From G963664115 sp965216035 (GTDB taxonomy: Bacteria; Acidobacteriota; Terriglobia; 20CM-2-55-15): DNA of 64,000 nucleotides. A program made the translations under genes and the position numbers. Where the stretch lies: assembly GCA_965216035.1 (NCBI GenBank), contig CBDCFM010000021.1:868001-932000 (forward strand), read 5' to 3'. The notes beneath the pieces were generated by a model that did no database searches, was not told the DNA's origin, and worked only from the letters and a program-made list of their open reading frames with translations. Below are positions 7,905 through 16,503 of the stretch, piece by piece; positions within the stretch are counted from its first letter, which is position 1, and each line of letters starts with the position of its first letter.

Positions 7905-9212
7905 GGTCCGGGTACATCGTTTACATATCTGTCCGGGTACATGGTTTACAGATCGATCACGATGAAGTCCTCCGTGGAGGACTTCATATGCCCTGGGATC
8001 AATCAACGACCATGGATCAAAAACGATTATTTATTGCCGATTATCTTACTCGATCTTTCTCGATCGTCGAACTGTGTGCGCGCTACGGGGTGAGCCGGCC
8101 CACCGGATATAAGTGGATTGACAGATTCTTGGAGAATGGCCAATCCGGATTGGAGGAGCGTTCCCGTCGTCCTGTCGGCTGCCCGCATCGGACGTCAGAC
8201 GATGTGGTGCGGCGGGTGATCGATCTGCGCCGCAAACATCCTCACTGGGGGGCCAAGAAGCTTCTTAAGATCTTGAATACCCGGCATCCCGAGGTCGACT
8301 GGCCCGCCCGATCGACGATCTCGGAACTGCTGAAACGTCATGGGCTTGTGGAGAAGAAGCGGAGACGCACCTATCCGGGTCATCCGGGCAAGCCCGTGAC
8401 TTCAATGGATCGGTCCAATGATGTCTGGTGTGCGGACTATAAAGGCGAGTTTAAAACTGGGGATGGCATCTATTGCTATCCGTTGACGATCACCGACGGT
8501 TGCACCCGGTATCTGCTCGCATGTAAGGGCCTCTACTCGACTAATCATGTTCGCGCGAAGTCCGTATTCAAGAGTGTCTTCCGGAACTTCGGTCTCCCTG
8601 CAATCATCCGGACCGATAACGGGCCGCCGTTCGCCACCACGGCCATCGGGCGACTGAGCCGGCTATCGGTCTGGTGGATCCGCCTCGGAATCTTCCCCGA
8701 ATTGATTCAGCCCGGCCGGCCAGATCAAAACGGCCGACACGAACGCATGCACAAAACCTTGAAACAAGAGACCACTCGGCCGCCAGCGGCCACGATGCGG
8801 GCTCAGCAATTCCGGTTCAATCGTTTTGTTGAGGAATTCAACACTGTGCGTCCCCATGAGGCGCTGGACCAGGAAACGCCCGACTCCCGCTATCAAACCT
8901 CTTCACGGGAGTTTCCGTTGGGCCTGCCTCCCATCGAGTATCCGTCTCATTTCGAAACGCGGCTGGTCAGTCGGAACGGGGGATTCCGGTGGTCGGCCCA
9001 TCGTGTTCCAATCACCCACACCCTTGAAGGTGAGTACGTCGGACTCGGGGAAGTCGACGACGGCGTCTGGGATGTCTACTTCGGCACCGTTCGTCTCGGA
9101 CAAATGGACGAACGGACCTTTACCATTCAAGATGCTTTGGGGAATAGAATGAGAAAGAGGTACAAACTGTAAAGGATGTGCCTGGACTATTCTGTCAATG
9201 ATGTTCCCGGCC
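7905..9212 (+). mobile_element. IS481-family insertion sequence
   Basis: About 1.3 kb with one intact transposase. Both ends carry a tandem pair of related units: at the left, CGGGTACATCGTTTACA and CGGGTACATGGTTTACAG; at the right, inverted, CTGTAAAGGATGTGCCTGG and TGTCAATGATGTTCCCGG. Together they form an imperfect inverted repeat of about 40 bases. No clear target duplication was seen. The right end cuts the C-terminus of a small membrane protein gene. Confidence 0.8.
7988..9172 (+). CDS. IS481-family transposase
   Basis: About 394 residues from ATG 7988 (the frame is open further up, but only from inside the terminal repeat). An N-terminal helix-turn-helix (SIVELCARYGVSRPTGYKW) and second HTH (HWGAKKLLKIL) precede the RNase H-like integrase core. 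The catalytic DDE residues lie in WCADYKGEF, IIRTDNGPPF and QNGRHERMHKTLK. The C-terminus has the usual small beta domain. The frame is intact, so the element may be mobile. Confidence 0.93.
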   Translation: MPWDQSTTMDQKRLFIADYLTRSFSIVELCARYGVSRPTGYKWIDRFLENGQSGLEERSRRPVGCPHRTSDDVVRRVIDLRRKHPHWGAKKLLKILNTRHPEVDWPARSTISELLKRHGLVEKKRRRTYPGHPGKPVTSMDRSNDVWCADYKGEFKTGDGIYCYPLTITDGCTRYLLACKGLYSTNHVRAKSVFKSVFRNFGLPAIIRTDNGPPFATTAIGRLSRLSVWWIRLGIFPELIQPGRPDQNGRHERMHKTLKQETTRPPAATMRAQQFRFNRFVEEFNTVRPHEALDQETPDSRYQTSSREFPLGLPPIEYPSHFETRLVSRNGGFRWSAHRVPITHTLEGEYVGLGEVDDGVWDVYFGTVRLGQMDERTFTIQDALGNRMRKRYKL

Positions 9213-9488
9213 GTTCAACCCTTGGTCATACATCCAGCGACGCAGCCGATACATCAAGCCAGATTGAACGTTTCCGTTTCCGCCGAAGTTTTCTTGCTGA
9301 GCAGCCCACCAGTTGCGTAGTGCCAGCACTGACAAGAACACGACGGCGATCAGTAAGGCTACTCCAACCCAATAGTCCACCTCAGCTCCGTAGGGAGTCG
9401 CGGCAAGACTCAGATACAGAACCGTCAAGATGAGGACTGCCCACGCACTGGCCTTCTTACCTATCCGCTTTCCGCTGGCTCCTGCCAC
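9195..9488 (-). CDS. Small two-helix membrane protein, C-terminus replaced by IS481 end
   Basis: About 97 residues from a GTG at 9486-9488 preceded by a G-rich tract. Two hydrophobic segments are visible, around ASAWAVLILTVLYLSLAA and VDYWVGVALLIAVVFLSVLA, followed by a basic, aromatic tail. The last residues, after MYDQGLN, are encoded by the IS481 terminal repeat, so the native C-terminus is lost. No family recognised. The nine-base C-run at the start region is a possible assembly weak point. Confidence 0.45.
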   Translation of the reverse strand: MAGASGKRIGKKASAWAVLILTVLYLSLAATPYGAEVDYWVGVALLIAVVFLSVLALRNWWAAQQENFGGNGNVQSGLMYRLRRWMYDQGLNGREHH

Positions 9489-9758
9489 GCCCCCCCCCCT
9501 TCACAGTCTCGCTGTCGGCCTGACGGTAAGTATCCAGTTCCGGATACTCCTATAGGAAACAGTCGAGTCGGCTTGATTCTGTTGTTCGCTCAATTGGATG
9601 TCAAGAAATGTCGCCTCATATGCGGGCCGGGGTAGACAGGTACGGATACTCCACTTATACCTGACCGGCGGGGTTATAGCCTGGGACATCGAATGGACTG
9701 CGGACTTGTCCCTCGCCAGAACCTCATCAGTTCAGCAAGCAGGTGATTTTCCAGCAAG
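9489..9758. other. Intergenic stretch, no gene seen
   Basis: 270 bases between the truncated membrane protein and the disrupted integrase. Frames are short and no promoter, RNA or repeat was recognised apart from a homopolymer C-run at about 9491-9499. Confidence 0.4.
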
Positions 9759-9831
9759 ATGACCGCACAGCGACAAGCTGTGCTTTATGCATTTTTCTTC
9801 GGATTGCGATTGCTGCTTCTGGTGTTCGGCG

Positions 9832-9840
9832 GTCACAAAC
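9832..9840. repeat. Target-site duplication of the IS256 (second copy 11227-11235)
   Basis: GTCACAAAC occurs immediately outside each end of the IS256 element. Deleting the element and one copy rebuilds an open integrase frame, which confirms the boundaries independently. Confidence 0.85.
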
Positions 9841-11226
9841 GAGTTATTGTCAAAAGTGGTGTTTAGGAGATTGATTCAAGCGGCGGTCTGATCGAGCTTT
9901 GTCACTTCGATTCCATCGTTGAATTTCACTCCAGTAGTCACCTTGACCAGATCATCGAATCCTCGTAATCGTCGCCAGTTCTTCTCAGCGCACTGACCCA
10001 GCTTGAACATCATGTGCAGCATTCCATGCCGTGTCAGGCAGCCTCTGGATCGCTTGGTTCGGTGTCGAATGGTGGCAAAGGTCGATTCAATGGGATTGGT
10101 CGTTCGGATGCTCTGCCAGTGCTTGGCCGGAAAGCCGTAAAAGGCCAGCAGTTCTTCTCTGTCTTTCTGCAGGCAGACAGTGGCTTTCGGATACTTCGGC
10201 TCATAGGTTTCAATGAACAGATCGAATGCCTTCTCGGCGTCTGCCAGTGTCTCGGCCTTCCAGATCGCGTGCAGTGCCTGTTTCGCTTTCGCCTGGACCG
10301 ACTTGGGTAAGCAGTTGAGCACATTCATGGTCTTGTGCATCCAGCAGCGTTGTTGGCGTGTCTGGGGATAGATTTCCTCCAGTGCGGCCCAGAACCCCAT
10401 CGCCCCGTCACCGATGGCCAACTTCGGAATATTCATCCCTCGGGACTTCAGCTTCAACAAGACCTCACGCCAACTCTGTGTCGATTCCCGTACACCGTCT
10501 TCGATCGCCAGAAAACGCTTCTCTCCGCGTTCATTCACGCCGATCACGACCAACGCACACAACTTGGTTTGTTCGGCTCGAAGTCCGCTGTAGATACCGT
10601 CGGCCCAGACATAGACCCAGCGGTCGGCGTCCAAACGCTGGTCGCACCCGATGCGGTACTCTTCAGCCCAGACCTGTTTCAAGCGCGATACCGTGCTCGC
10701 TGACAGGCCCTGCGCCTTCGGACCGACAAGAACTTTCAGGGCGTCACCCATCTCGCCGCTGGAGACGCCTTTCAAATACAACCACGGCACGGCGGCTTCC
10801 ATCGACTGCGTCTTCCGAATGTAGGGGGGTACCAGGGCCGAGCGGAACGTCACAGCTTCGCCCATCTTGGCGCGCACCTTCGGGATTTGCACCGTTACCG
10901 GACCCAGGCCGGTCTGCAGCTCGCGTTCAGGCAGATAACCGTTGCGCACCACTCCAGCCTTCCCCGTCTCGGTTCGCCGATCGCCGTGCTGGGATAGCAG
11001 TTCGGACAGTTCGGCTTCCACAGCGCGTTGGATCAGCTGTTGCGCCCCCGTTCGTAGGAGGTCGGTCACTGGGTCTGCAATCGCTTCTCGATCTTCCAGT
11101 TCAATAACGATACTCTTACTCATAGTGGCGTATCTCCTTTGGTTGCTTTGAAGTCTTGTAAACAACAAATCAACCAGATACGCCGCTTTTCTTCAATCCC
11201 TCAAACACTAGATTCGGTTATAACTC
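9841..11226 (-). mobile_element. IS256-family insertion sequence
   Basis: 1386 bases bounded by inverted ends GAGTTAT...ATAACTC; the inner ~26 bases are imperfectly inverted too (GTGGTGTTTA against AAACACTA). The flanks are an exact 9-base duplication, GTCACAAAC, which fits the 8-9 bp target duplications of this family. Contains one intact transposase gene. Confidence 0.88.
9876..11123 (-). CDS. IS256 (Mutator)-family transposase
   Basis: 415 residues from the ATG of MSKSIVIELEDRE, preceded by AAAGGAGATAC. Recognisable family blocks in order: ELLSQHGDRRTETGKAGVVR, the GLGPVTVQIPKVR strand, YLKGVSSGEM, the first catalytic Asp in VYVWADGIYSGLR, the second in LAIGDGAMGFW with QQRCWMHKTMNVL, and the Glu in TTNPIESTFATIRHRT. 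Frame intact and full length. The IS lies antisense to the integrase gene it interrupts. Confidence 0.95.
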   Translation of the reverse strand: MSKSIVIELEDREAIADPVTDLLRTGAQQLIQRAVEAELSELLSQHGDRRTETGKAGVVRNGYLPERELQTGLGPVTVQIPKVRAKMGEAVTFRSALVPPYIRKTQSMEAAVPWLYLKGVSSGEMGDALKVLVGPKAQGLSASTVSRLKQVWAEEYRIGCDQRLDADRWVYVWADGIYSGLRAEQTKLCALVVIGVNERGEKRFLAIEDGVRESTQSWREVLLKLKSRGMNIPKLAIGDGAMGFWAALEEIYPQTRQQRCWMHKTMNVLNCLPKSVQAKAKQALHAIWKAETLADAEKAFDLFIETYEPKYPKATVCLQKDREELLAFYGFPAKHWQSIRTTNPIESTFATIRHRTKRSRGCLTRHGMLHMMFKLGQCAEKNWRRLRGFDDLVKVTTGVKFNDGIEVTKLDQTAA

Positions 11227-11571
11227 GTCACAAACAGGTCGCCTTGGAGAATTTGGCATTGCGTCATCAATTGGCTGTCTTGAAACGAGACGTGCGGCGA
11301 CCCAAACTCCGCCAGCGGGATCGGCTATTCTGGATCACCTTGACTCGGACCTGGGCGGATTGGAAGACTGCCGTGGTGATCGTGCAACCCGAGACCGTGA
11401 TCGACTGGCAGAGGCGACGCTTCAAGCGACACTGGTGGAAGTTGTCCCAGAGGAAAGGGTCGTGACGACAGCGAGTGCCAGCCGAAGTCTGACTGCTGGT
11501 TCAACGAATGGGCACAGCCAATCCGCTTTGAAGTGCGCCTAGGATTCATGGCGAACCTCTGAAACTCGGTT

Positions 11572-11718
11572 GCGACATCGCGGAAGCTGATACCGAATCT
11601 GTAGTAGAGCCAGATGTCATGAACGATGATTTCGCGAGGATATCGGTAACCGTATTAGAGGGATCGGGTGTCTTTCATCAGGACATTCTGGCAGGCATCA
11701 CTTTAAGTTGACAGCACC
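11572..11718 (-). mobile_element. IS6-family 5' remnant
   Basis: Minus strand: outer terminus GGTGCTGTCAACTTAA (close to the GGCACTGTC end of the other fragments), then an ATG at 11676-11678 and a transposase start with one in-frame TAA, continuing YPREIIVHDIWLYYRFGISF and RDVA. This is the N-terminus of IS6 transposases. The rest is missing, and the sequence runs into the eroded integrase fragment. Confidence 0.65.
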
Positions 11719-11914
11719 GACAATACCCCGAAAATATCCGGCTTTGCGCGCGCAATGGATGGTCTGAAGTGATCCGGAAGGGAAGTACCGTCACGATGAA
11801 AAAGGTTTTGCCGATCGCTGACGATCCGCTTAATCCCTAGCCTCTTGCCCATATTGCTGCGCATAATCCAGGAATAGGGTATTGGTATCGGTGAAAAAAT
11901 AGGAGTGTAAGAAA

Positions 11915-12388
11915 ATGTGGAACAAGTTCATTATTGCATTGGTTCTCACACTATTGTCGTCGAACGCCGTAATGGCGCAGTCTGCGCTTTTCGATCGCAA
12001 GCAATTGACGACGGATGCGGCCAGAAAAATCGTCGACACTTGTCTCGCCTTTGCGGCCGAGCGCAATGCCGTGGTCGGCGTGGCTGTCGTCGATATGTCC
12101 GGTGTTTTGATGGACTTCCACGTCATGCAAGCTGGTGGCGCAACAACTGCGGAAACCGCGATCCTCAAAGCGAAGACGGCGGCGCATTGGGGCCGTCCAA
12201 CCACCGTACTTGAAGAAACGGTGATGAGTGGTGGGAATCAGGCTTCCGTTTGGATCAATGATTTTCCCAAGGGTGGCGGGATACCGATCGTGGTGGACGG
12301 TAAGGTTGCTGGTGCCGTCGGCGTTGGTGGACCGCAATTCCAAGATGAATGCGCGCAAGCCGGTATCGACGCGGTTCTAAACCAATAG
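11915..12388 (+). CDS. Exported GlcG/HbpS-family heme-binding-like protein
   Basis: 157 residues with a classic signal peptide cleaved near NAVMAQS; AGGAGTG lies ahead of the ATG. The mature part is one GlcG/HbpS (DUF336) domain: LTTDAARKIVDTCLAFAAER, VGVAVVDMSGVLMDFHVMQA, ETAILKAKTAA and the glycine-rich IPIVVDGKVAGAVGVGG. Members bind heme or small corrinoid/organic ligands, or are orphan partners of oxidoreductases; the ligand cannot be told here. It is an island of intact sequence between two IS6 remnants, with no operon partner. Confidence 0.88.
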   Translation: MWNKFIIALVLTLLSSNAVMAQSALFDRKQLTTDAARKIVDTCLAFAAERNAVVGVAVVDMSGVLMDFHVMQAGGATTAETAILKAKTAAHWGRPTTVLEETVMSGGNQASVWINDFPKGGGIPIVVDGKVAGAVGVGGPQFQDECAQAGIDAVLNQ

Positions 12389-12445
12389 ATTGGTTTCATC
12401 GCCGAACATTAAGGCCGGGCGTTTCAACATCAGCGCTCGGCCCTA

Positions 12446-12610
12446 GGCACTGTCAATTTAACTCGCCCAAGTCAGAATGAGCGCTGGCCAGGCAGAGATC
12501 AGGCTGCTGTCACCGCGGCCCAAACCGTGAAAGATCGCGCTCGCAATAGTCGGTGATAGACGGCCTTCAGCGAGTGCCGATCCACTCGGAACAGGTTGAT
12601 TCCAATCGCC
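12446..12610 (-). mobile_element. IS6-family 3' remnant with terminal repeat
   Basis: The terminus GGCACTGTCAATTTAAC at 12446 is followed inward (minus strand) by a transposase C-terminus readable as NLFRVDRHSLKAVYHRLL and RARSFTVWAAVTAA. It is a direct-repeat partner of 6498-6675 with scattered substitutions. Ends beside the periplasmic protein gene at 12626. Confidence 0.65.
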
Positions 12611-12625
12611 GAGGCTTGACGAGGC

Positions 12626-13195
12626 TTATCGTTGGCGACGGGGGGCAGCGCGGGAACGCTCAATCATGTTTCGGATGCGCTGTTCGAGGCTCGGTTGGAC
12701 GATGCGCAGCCGGGCCCTCTGGCCTGGGGACAGACCGGTATCGACCGAACGCAGCAGGTTTACCTGGGCTTCCCGCAGTGCGAGCTCGCTTTCGTCAACT
12801 TCCGCGATCCTCCGGGTCAGCTCATCGTCAGAGGCGTTGGTCCGAATGGCCTGTCGCAACTGATTGAGAGCCCTTGCCCGCCGCTGTCCCAGTGCGTTTC
12901 TTTCCCTCAGTGAGTCTCGAAGCAGGGGGAGAACGCGTGCAAACTGTGCATCATCTAGGCCCAGCTCCTGTTGAACACGGCTGACGTAGAAACCCTCGAC
13001 GATCTCCTGGATCGGAGCGGCATCTCGGGCGCGGAGGTTGCGGCCTTGTCCCGGTCTCTGGGGCCTGACGTTCCCAGTTCCCCGCCCGATCTCCCGCCCG
13101 ATCTCCCGCGGCCCCTGCTGGAACAGAGGTGGGGCCGATACACCCGTACCGAGAAGCAGGGTCAGGCTTGCTATTGTGGCGAACAAAGCTTTCAT
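12626..13195 (-). CDS. Periplasmic Spy/CpxP-like helical protein
   Basis: 189 residues from the ATG at 13193-13195, giving the signal peptide MKALFATIASLTLLLGTGVSA; the longer open frame upstream lacks a plausible signal. After a Gly/Arg/Pro-rich stretch, the mature protein is charged and helical: IQEIVEGFYVSRVQQELGL, LRDSLRERNALGQRRARAL, ELTRRIAEVDESE and LSPGQRARL. This is the pattern of LTxxQ-type Spy/CpxP/ZraP periplasmic chaperones or metal sensors. It is third in line after an ECF sigma factor and its anti-sigma factor, and so is probably a regulon output or a signal-sensing accessory. No metal-binding cluster is evident. Confidence 0.7.
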   Translation of the reverse strand: MKALFATIASLTLLLGTGVSAPPLFQQGPREIGREIGRGTGNVRPQRPGQGRNLRARDAAPIQEIVEGFYVSRVQQELGLDDAQFARVLPLLRDSLRERNALGQRRARALNQLRQAIRTNASDDELTRRIAEVDESELALREAQVNLLRSVDTGLSPGQRARLRIVQPSLEQRIRNMIERSRAAPRRQR

Positions 13196-13250
13196 TAATT
13201 TATAGCTTCCATTGGTGTACACCTGCTGCACACCTGGTGCAGACCCGCGT

Positions 13251-13901
13251 TTACCGCGCACCCGTGTCAAAGATCGAGTCTTCGACAAAAGCCACGGAAA
13301 TCAATTCGCGGAGCACTTCTTCTTCATCCACTTCGAGCTCGTTCAGGGTCGTGAATATTTCAGTTCGCGACCAGGCGAGAGCTTCTGCTTCGGCTGCTTC
13401 AGCATCCCCCACAAACAGCCCAAACTCAAGTGCGGAATCCGCTAAAGATGAATCTACACCGTTCGCCTGTGAAACACCCGTGGTTTCATCCGTACGTTGG
13501 TTCAGATGGACTGTCTGGTAGTGCCACAGGCCACCCGCAGTCATTCCCGACAGAAGTATCATCAGTGCCAAGCTCCAGGATGCGGCAGGCCTCAGCGTCC
13601 ACCCGGTCCATCGCTGTAGAACAGAAGAACGCTTCACCGCGCGTGCCAGCAACCGGTTCCGGACTGAAGAACGCAGCTCAAGCCAATCCGCACTTGCAAC
13701 GGCGGCATCCGCAGCTTCAATATCCATTACTTCAACGTCCGATATGACCTGACGCATTTCAGTCAACGAGGCCAGAGTTGTTCGGCAGTCGGAACACGTT
13801 GCGGCATGTTCGATACGTGCCTCCGGGAGGCTGACCCCATCCAGCAGGTTGATGACTTCTTCTGCTTTCAGATGTCTGAACGTCTTGAGAAATTTAAACA
13901 T
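13251..13901 (-). CDS. Membrane-bound zinc-finger anti-sigma factor
   Basis: 216 residues. The N-terminal ZAS-like domain has the HxxxCxxC signature in HAATCSDC (about residues 32-39), the usual zinc ligand set of anti-sigma factors that clamp ECF sigma factors. A single transmembrane helix (ASWSLALMILLSGMTAGGLW) follows near residue 110, then an acidic periplasmic tail. It starts three bases after the sigma factor stop, so the two are translationally linked. The acidic tail ELEVDEEEVLRELISV carries no recognised sensor fold. Release of the sigma by proteolysis or conformational change is inferred from family behaviour. Confidence 0.8.
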   Translation of the reverse strand: MFKFLKTFRHLKAEEVINLLDGVSLPEARIEHAATCSDCRTTLASLTEMRQVISDVEVMDIEAADAAVASADWLELRSSVRNRLLARAVKRSSVLQRWTGWTLRPAASWSLALMILLSGMTAGGLWHYQTVHLNQRTDETTGVSQANGVDSSLADSALEFGLFVGDAEAAEAEALAWSRTEIFTTLNELEVDEEEVLRELISVAFVEDSIFDTGAR

Positions 13902-13904
13902 AAC

Positions 13905-14531
13905 TCATCCCAGGTTTCGGGAACTTTCCGGCCGAGTCCTCCCTGCAAGTGCCTCCTGTTGGACCATCTTCTTGAGTTTCGTCAATGCAAAGAAAACGCT
14001 GGACTTGATCGTCGACACCGACCTCCCGACTATTCCCGCAATCTCCTCGTAGCTCAGATTGTCATTCATTCGCAGTTCGAGAATCGCCTTCTGCTTGGGA
14101 GGAAGCTTCCTCATCAGTTGAACTACGATTGCTCGCCGTTCTTTCTCGAGGAGTCTGTTGTGGAAGGACGGATTCACACTCCCAATGCTTTCGTTAACTT
14201 CGACGAACTCCCGGGAGTTCTTCTTTACATGGTTCAGGCAGTGATTGACGGCAACTCTGTACAGCCATGTCTTGAAGCGGGCATCCCCCCGAAACGCTGT
14301 AAGTTTCTCGAAAGCTTTGATGAAGACTTCCTGGGTTAAATCCATCGCGTCTTCGCGATTCTTCACAAAGCGGAGGCACAGCCTGAAGACAGTCCGCTCA
14401 TGGCGGGTCATCAACTCGTCGAAAGCCGCAATGTTCCCAGCGAGGTATCGGGAGACAAGGTCTGTGTCCTCATCTCTTTCCGCTGTGGCCTTCGTGGCAA
14501 CCGGCATAATGGTAGTCGCGGTGTGACCCAT
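13905..14531 (-). CDS. ECF sigma-70 family RNA polymerase sigma factor
   Basis: 208 residues, typical ECF size. Region 2 is complete: AFDELMTRHERTVFRLCLRF, DAMDLTQEVFIKAFEKL, FKTWLYRVAVNHCLNHVKK. Region 4 HTH is LPPKQKAILELRMNDNLSY, EEIAGIVGRSVSTIKSSVFF, with the -35 recognition helix at the end. The ~20-residue N-terminal extension before DTDLVSRYLAGN is non-conserved. It heads a three-gene minus-strand operon (sigma, anti-sigma, periplasmic protein) and diverges from the ABC exporter genes, with about 135 bases between them; either could be its target. Confidence 0.92.
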   Translation of the reverse strand: MGHTATTIMPVATKATAERDEDTDLVSRYLAGNIAAFDELMTRHERTVFRLCLRFVKNREDAMDLTQEVFIKAFEKLTAFRGDARFKTWLYRVAVNHCLNHVKKNSREFVEVNESIGSVNPSFHNRLLEKERRAIVVQLMRKLPPKQKAILELRMNDNLSYEEIAGIVGRSVSTIKSSVFFALTKLKKMVQQEALAGRTRPESSRNLG

Positions 14532-14666
14532 GATGTTCCGAAGTTAGTGACAGAAAAGTCGTTCTGCCTCTCGAACCCTTCCGAGAAACGCCCGTATTTC
14601 CTTTGGACTCTGTCGACCGTGCCCAGGTTTAAAAGCTCCCGCTAATAAATGTAGAATGGTAGTCGA

Positions 14667-16424
14667 ATGTCCGCTGAAAAGTCCCAAACCTCTACTTTAT
14701 CCCGGTTAATCGTTTATCTCAAAAGGTATAAGTTACGGATGATTGCGGGCCTTGTGTGTGTCGTTGCGACCTCCGGCCTGGCCCTGGCCACCCCGTGGGT
14801 GATTCGATACGGCATCGACAGCCTGAGCCAAGGGGTTACCCGCGAGGGCCTGATTTTTTACGGCGGGCTGATTGTTGGATTGACCCTCTTGCAGGGTGTC
14901 GCGCGGTTTCTCATGCGGTGGCTGATGATCGGCGTCTCCCGCCGGATAGAGTACCACCTCAGGACCGATGTCTTTCATCATATGGAGAAGCTTCAGCTCT
15001 CGTTCTACCAGAAGAACTTTACCGGCGATCTGATGTCACGCGCGACGAACGATTTGAGCAGCGTCCGGATGCTGCTTGGCCCGGGAATCATGTACACCGC
15101 AAACACGTTCGCCACGACGACGATTGCCATCGTGCTGATGTTGAGCATCGACTGGAGGCTGACCCTTGTGGCACTCCTCCCGCTGCCCCTCATATCGTAT
15201 GGAGTCCGGAAGTTCGGGAGGCGCATCCATCAGCTGAGTGAGCAATCGCAACAGCGTCTGGCCGATCTAAGTGCCCGAGTTCAGGAGAGTTTGGCGGGAA
15301 TCCGCGTCGTGAAGGTCTTTGTGCAGGAAGAACACGAAAAGGAGGTCTTTGGCGGCCTGAACGAACGCTTGTTGAAAAAGAACAGGGATTTGATCCGCGT
15401 CACCAGTCTGTTCTATCCCACGATGCAGTTCACCATCGGCTTTGCAGCTGTTGTCGTTCTCTGGTTCGGCGGGCGCCAGGTGGTTGCCGGTGTCATCACC
15501 CTGGGTGAGTTCGTCGCGTTCACTGTGTATCTGGGGATGCTGGCTTTTCCGATGATCGCGGTGGGCTGGGTGGTCAATCTTGTTGAGCGCGGCCGGGCGT
15601 CGATGAATCGTTTGGACCACATCCTGAATGCCGTGCCCGAGATCGCAGACTCCCCCAACTGCGTTGATAACGAGATCCGGGGTGAGATTGAACTGCGACA
15701 CCTCAGTTTTGCCTACAACGGGACGCCCGTACTCCGGGATGTTTCCTTGCGGGTACCGCAGGGGCAGACGCTAGCAATAGTGGGCTCGACCGGATCGGGC
15801 AAGTCCACGCTGGCGCAGCTCATCCCACGTTTGTATGACCCGCCGGAGGAGACGGTGTTTATCGACGGCATTGCTGTCGAACGCTTTCCCATCGAGCGCC
15901 TCCGCCGTGCGATCGGGTTCATCCCACAGGACACGTTTCTCTTTGGCGAGACGATCTTTGAAAACATCGCCTTTGGAATCGATGAAGCATCTAATGAAAA
16001 AATTGAAGCTGCAGCCCACATCTCAAACATAAAAAACGATATAGAAGCGTTTCCGGATGGATTTGAAACGATGGTCGGAGAGCGGGGAATTACGCTGTCT
16101 GGAGGCCAAAAGCAGCGCACGGCGATATCCCGCGCCGTAGTTCGCGATCCCAGGATTCTGATTTTGGACGATGCGCTATCCAGCGTTGACACTTACACCG
16201 AAGAGCAGATCCTTCACCAATTGCGAGACGTCATGAGGGACCGGACTTCGATCCTGATCAGCCACAGGGTATCGACGGTGAAAGACGCGGATGAAATTGT
16301 GGTTCTCGATGGAGGGGAGATCGTCGAGCGGGGTACCCACGACCAGTTGTTGGAGGTTGGCGGTCAGTACGCGGAACTCCATCAGCGACAGTTGCTCGAA
16401 GAGGAGCTTGAAGTAGCGGAATGA
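14667..16424 (+). CDS. ABC exporter half-transporter, degenerate-ATPase subunit
   Basis: 585 residues: a six-helix exporter membrane domain (about 20-310), then an ATP-binding domain. Walker A is IVGSTGSGKST (about 370-380), Q-loop IPQDTFLFGETI, signature LSGGQKQR, Walker B LILDDALSSVD. The catalytic Glu after Walker B is Asp, while the signature is canonical. In heterodimeric exporters (BmrCD, TM287/288 type) this is the subunit contributing a non-hydrolytic site. The partner at 16947 has the complementary pattern, so the two should pair. Exports an unknown substrate, probably lipid or hydrophobic compound, across the inner membrane. Divergent from the ECF sigma operon. Confidence 0.93.
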   Translation: MSAEKSQTSTLSRLIVYLKRYKLRMIAGLVCVVATSGLALATPWVIRYGIDSLSQGVTREGLIFYGGLIVGLTLLQGVARFLMRWLMIGVSRRIEYHLRTDVFHHMEKLQLSFYQKNFTGDLMSRATNDLSSVRMLLGPGIMYTANTFATTTIAIVLMLSIDWRLTLVALLPLPLISYGVRKFGRRIHQLSEQSQQRLADLSARVQESLAGIRVVKVFVQEEHEKEVFGGLNERLLKKNRDLIRVTSLFYPTMQFTIGFAAVVVLWFGGRQVVAGVITLGEFVAFTVYLGMLAFPMIAVGWVVNLVERGRASMNRLDHILNAVPEIADSPNCVDNEIRGEIELRHLSFAYNGTPVLRDVSLRVPQGQTLAIVGSTGSGKSTLAQLIPRLYDPPEETVFIDGIAVERFPIERLRRAIGFIPQDTFLFGETIFENIAFGIDEASNEKIEAAAHISNIKNDIEAFPDGFETMVGERGITLSGGQKQRTAISRAVVRDPRILILDDALSSVDTYTEEQILHQLRDVMRDRTSILISHRVSTVKDADEIVVLDGGEIVERGTHDQLLEVGGQYAELHQRQLLEEELEVAE

Positions 16425-16503
16425 CGGTTCGTAGGAGCGGATCTGACGCGACGAATTAGAAGCTGAATTGCCGTAGGCATAGTGGCGGAGGCGCCGCATA
16501 GGG

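Larger units (their letters stand above)
9759..11465 (+). pseudogene. Integrase-core transposase, split by IS256 and truncated
   Basis: Removing the IS256 and one 9-base duplication joins two frames. Codons from ATG 9759 end GLRLLLLVFGGHK and continue at 11236 with QVALENLALRHQLAVLKR, RPKLRQRDRLFW and VIVQPETVIDWQRR. This is the N-terminal part of a DDE integrase-type transposase. The frame stops at 11465, before the catalytic core; a further scrap, APRIHGEPLKLG, is readable near 11540-11570. The gene was therefore already truncated or later eroded. It is a mobile-element gene that served as the target of a second mobile element. Confidence 0.75.
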
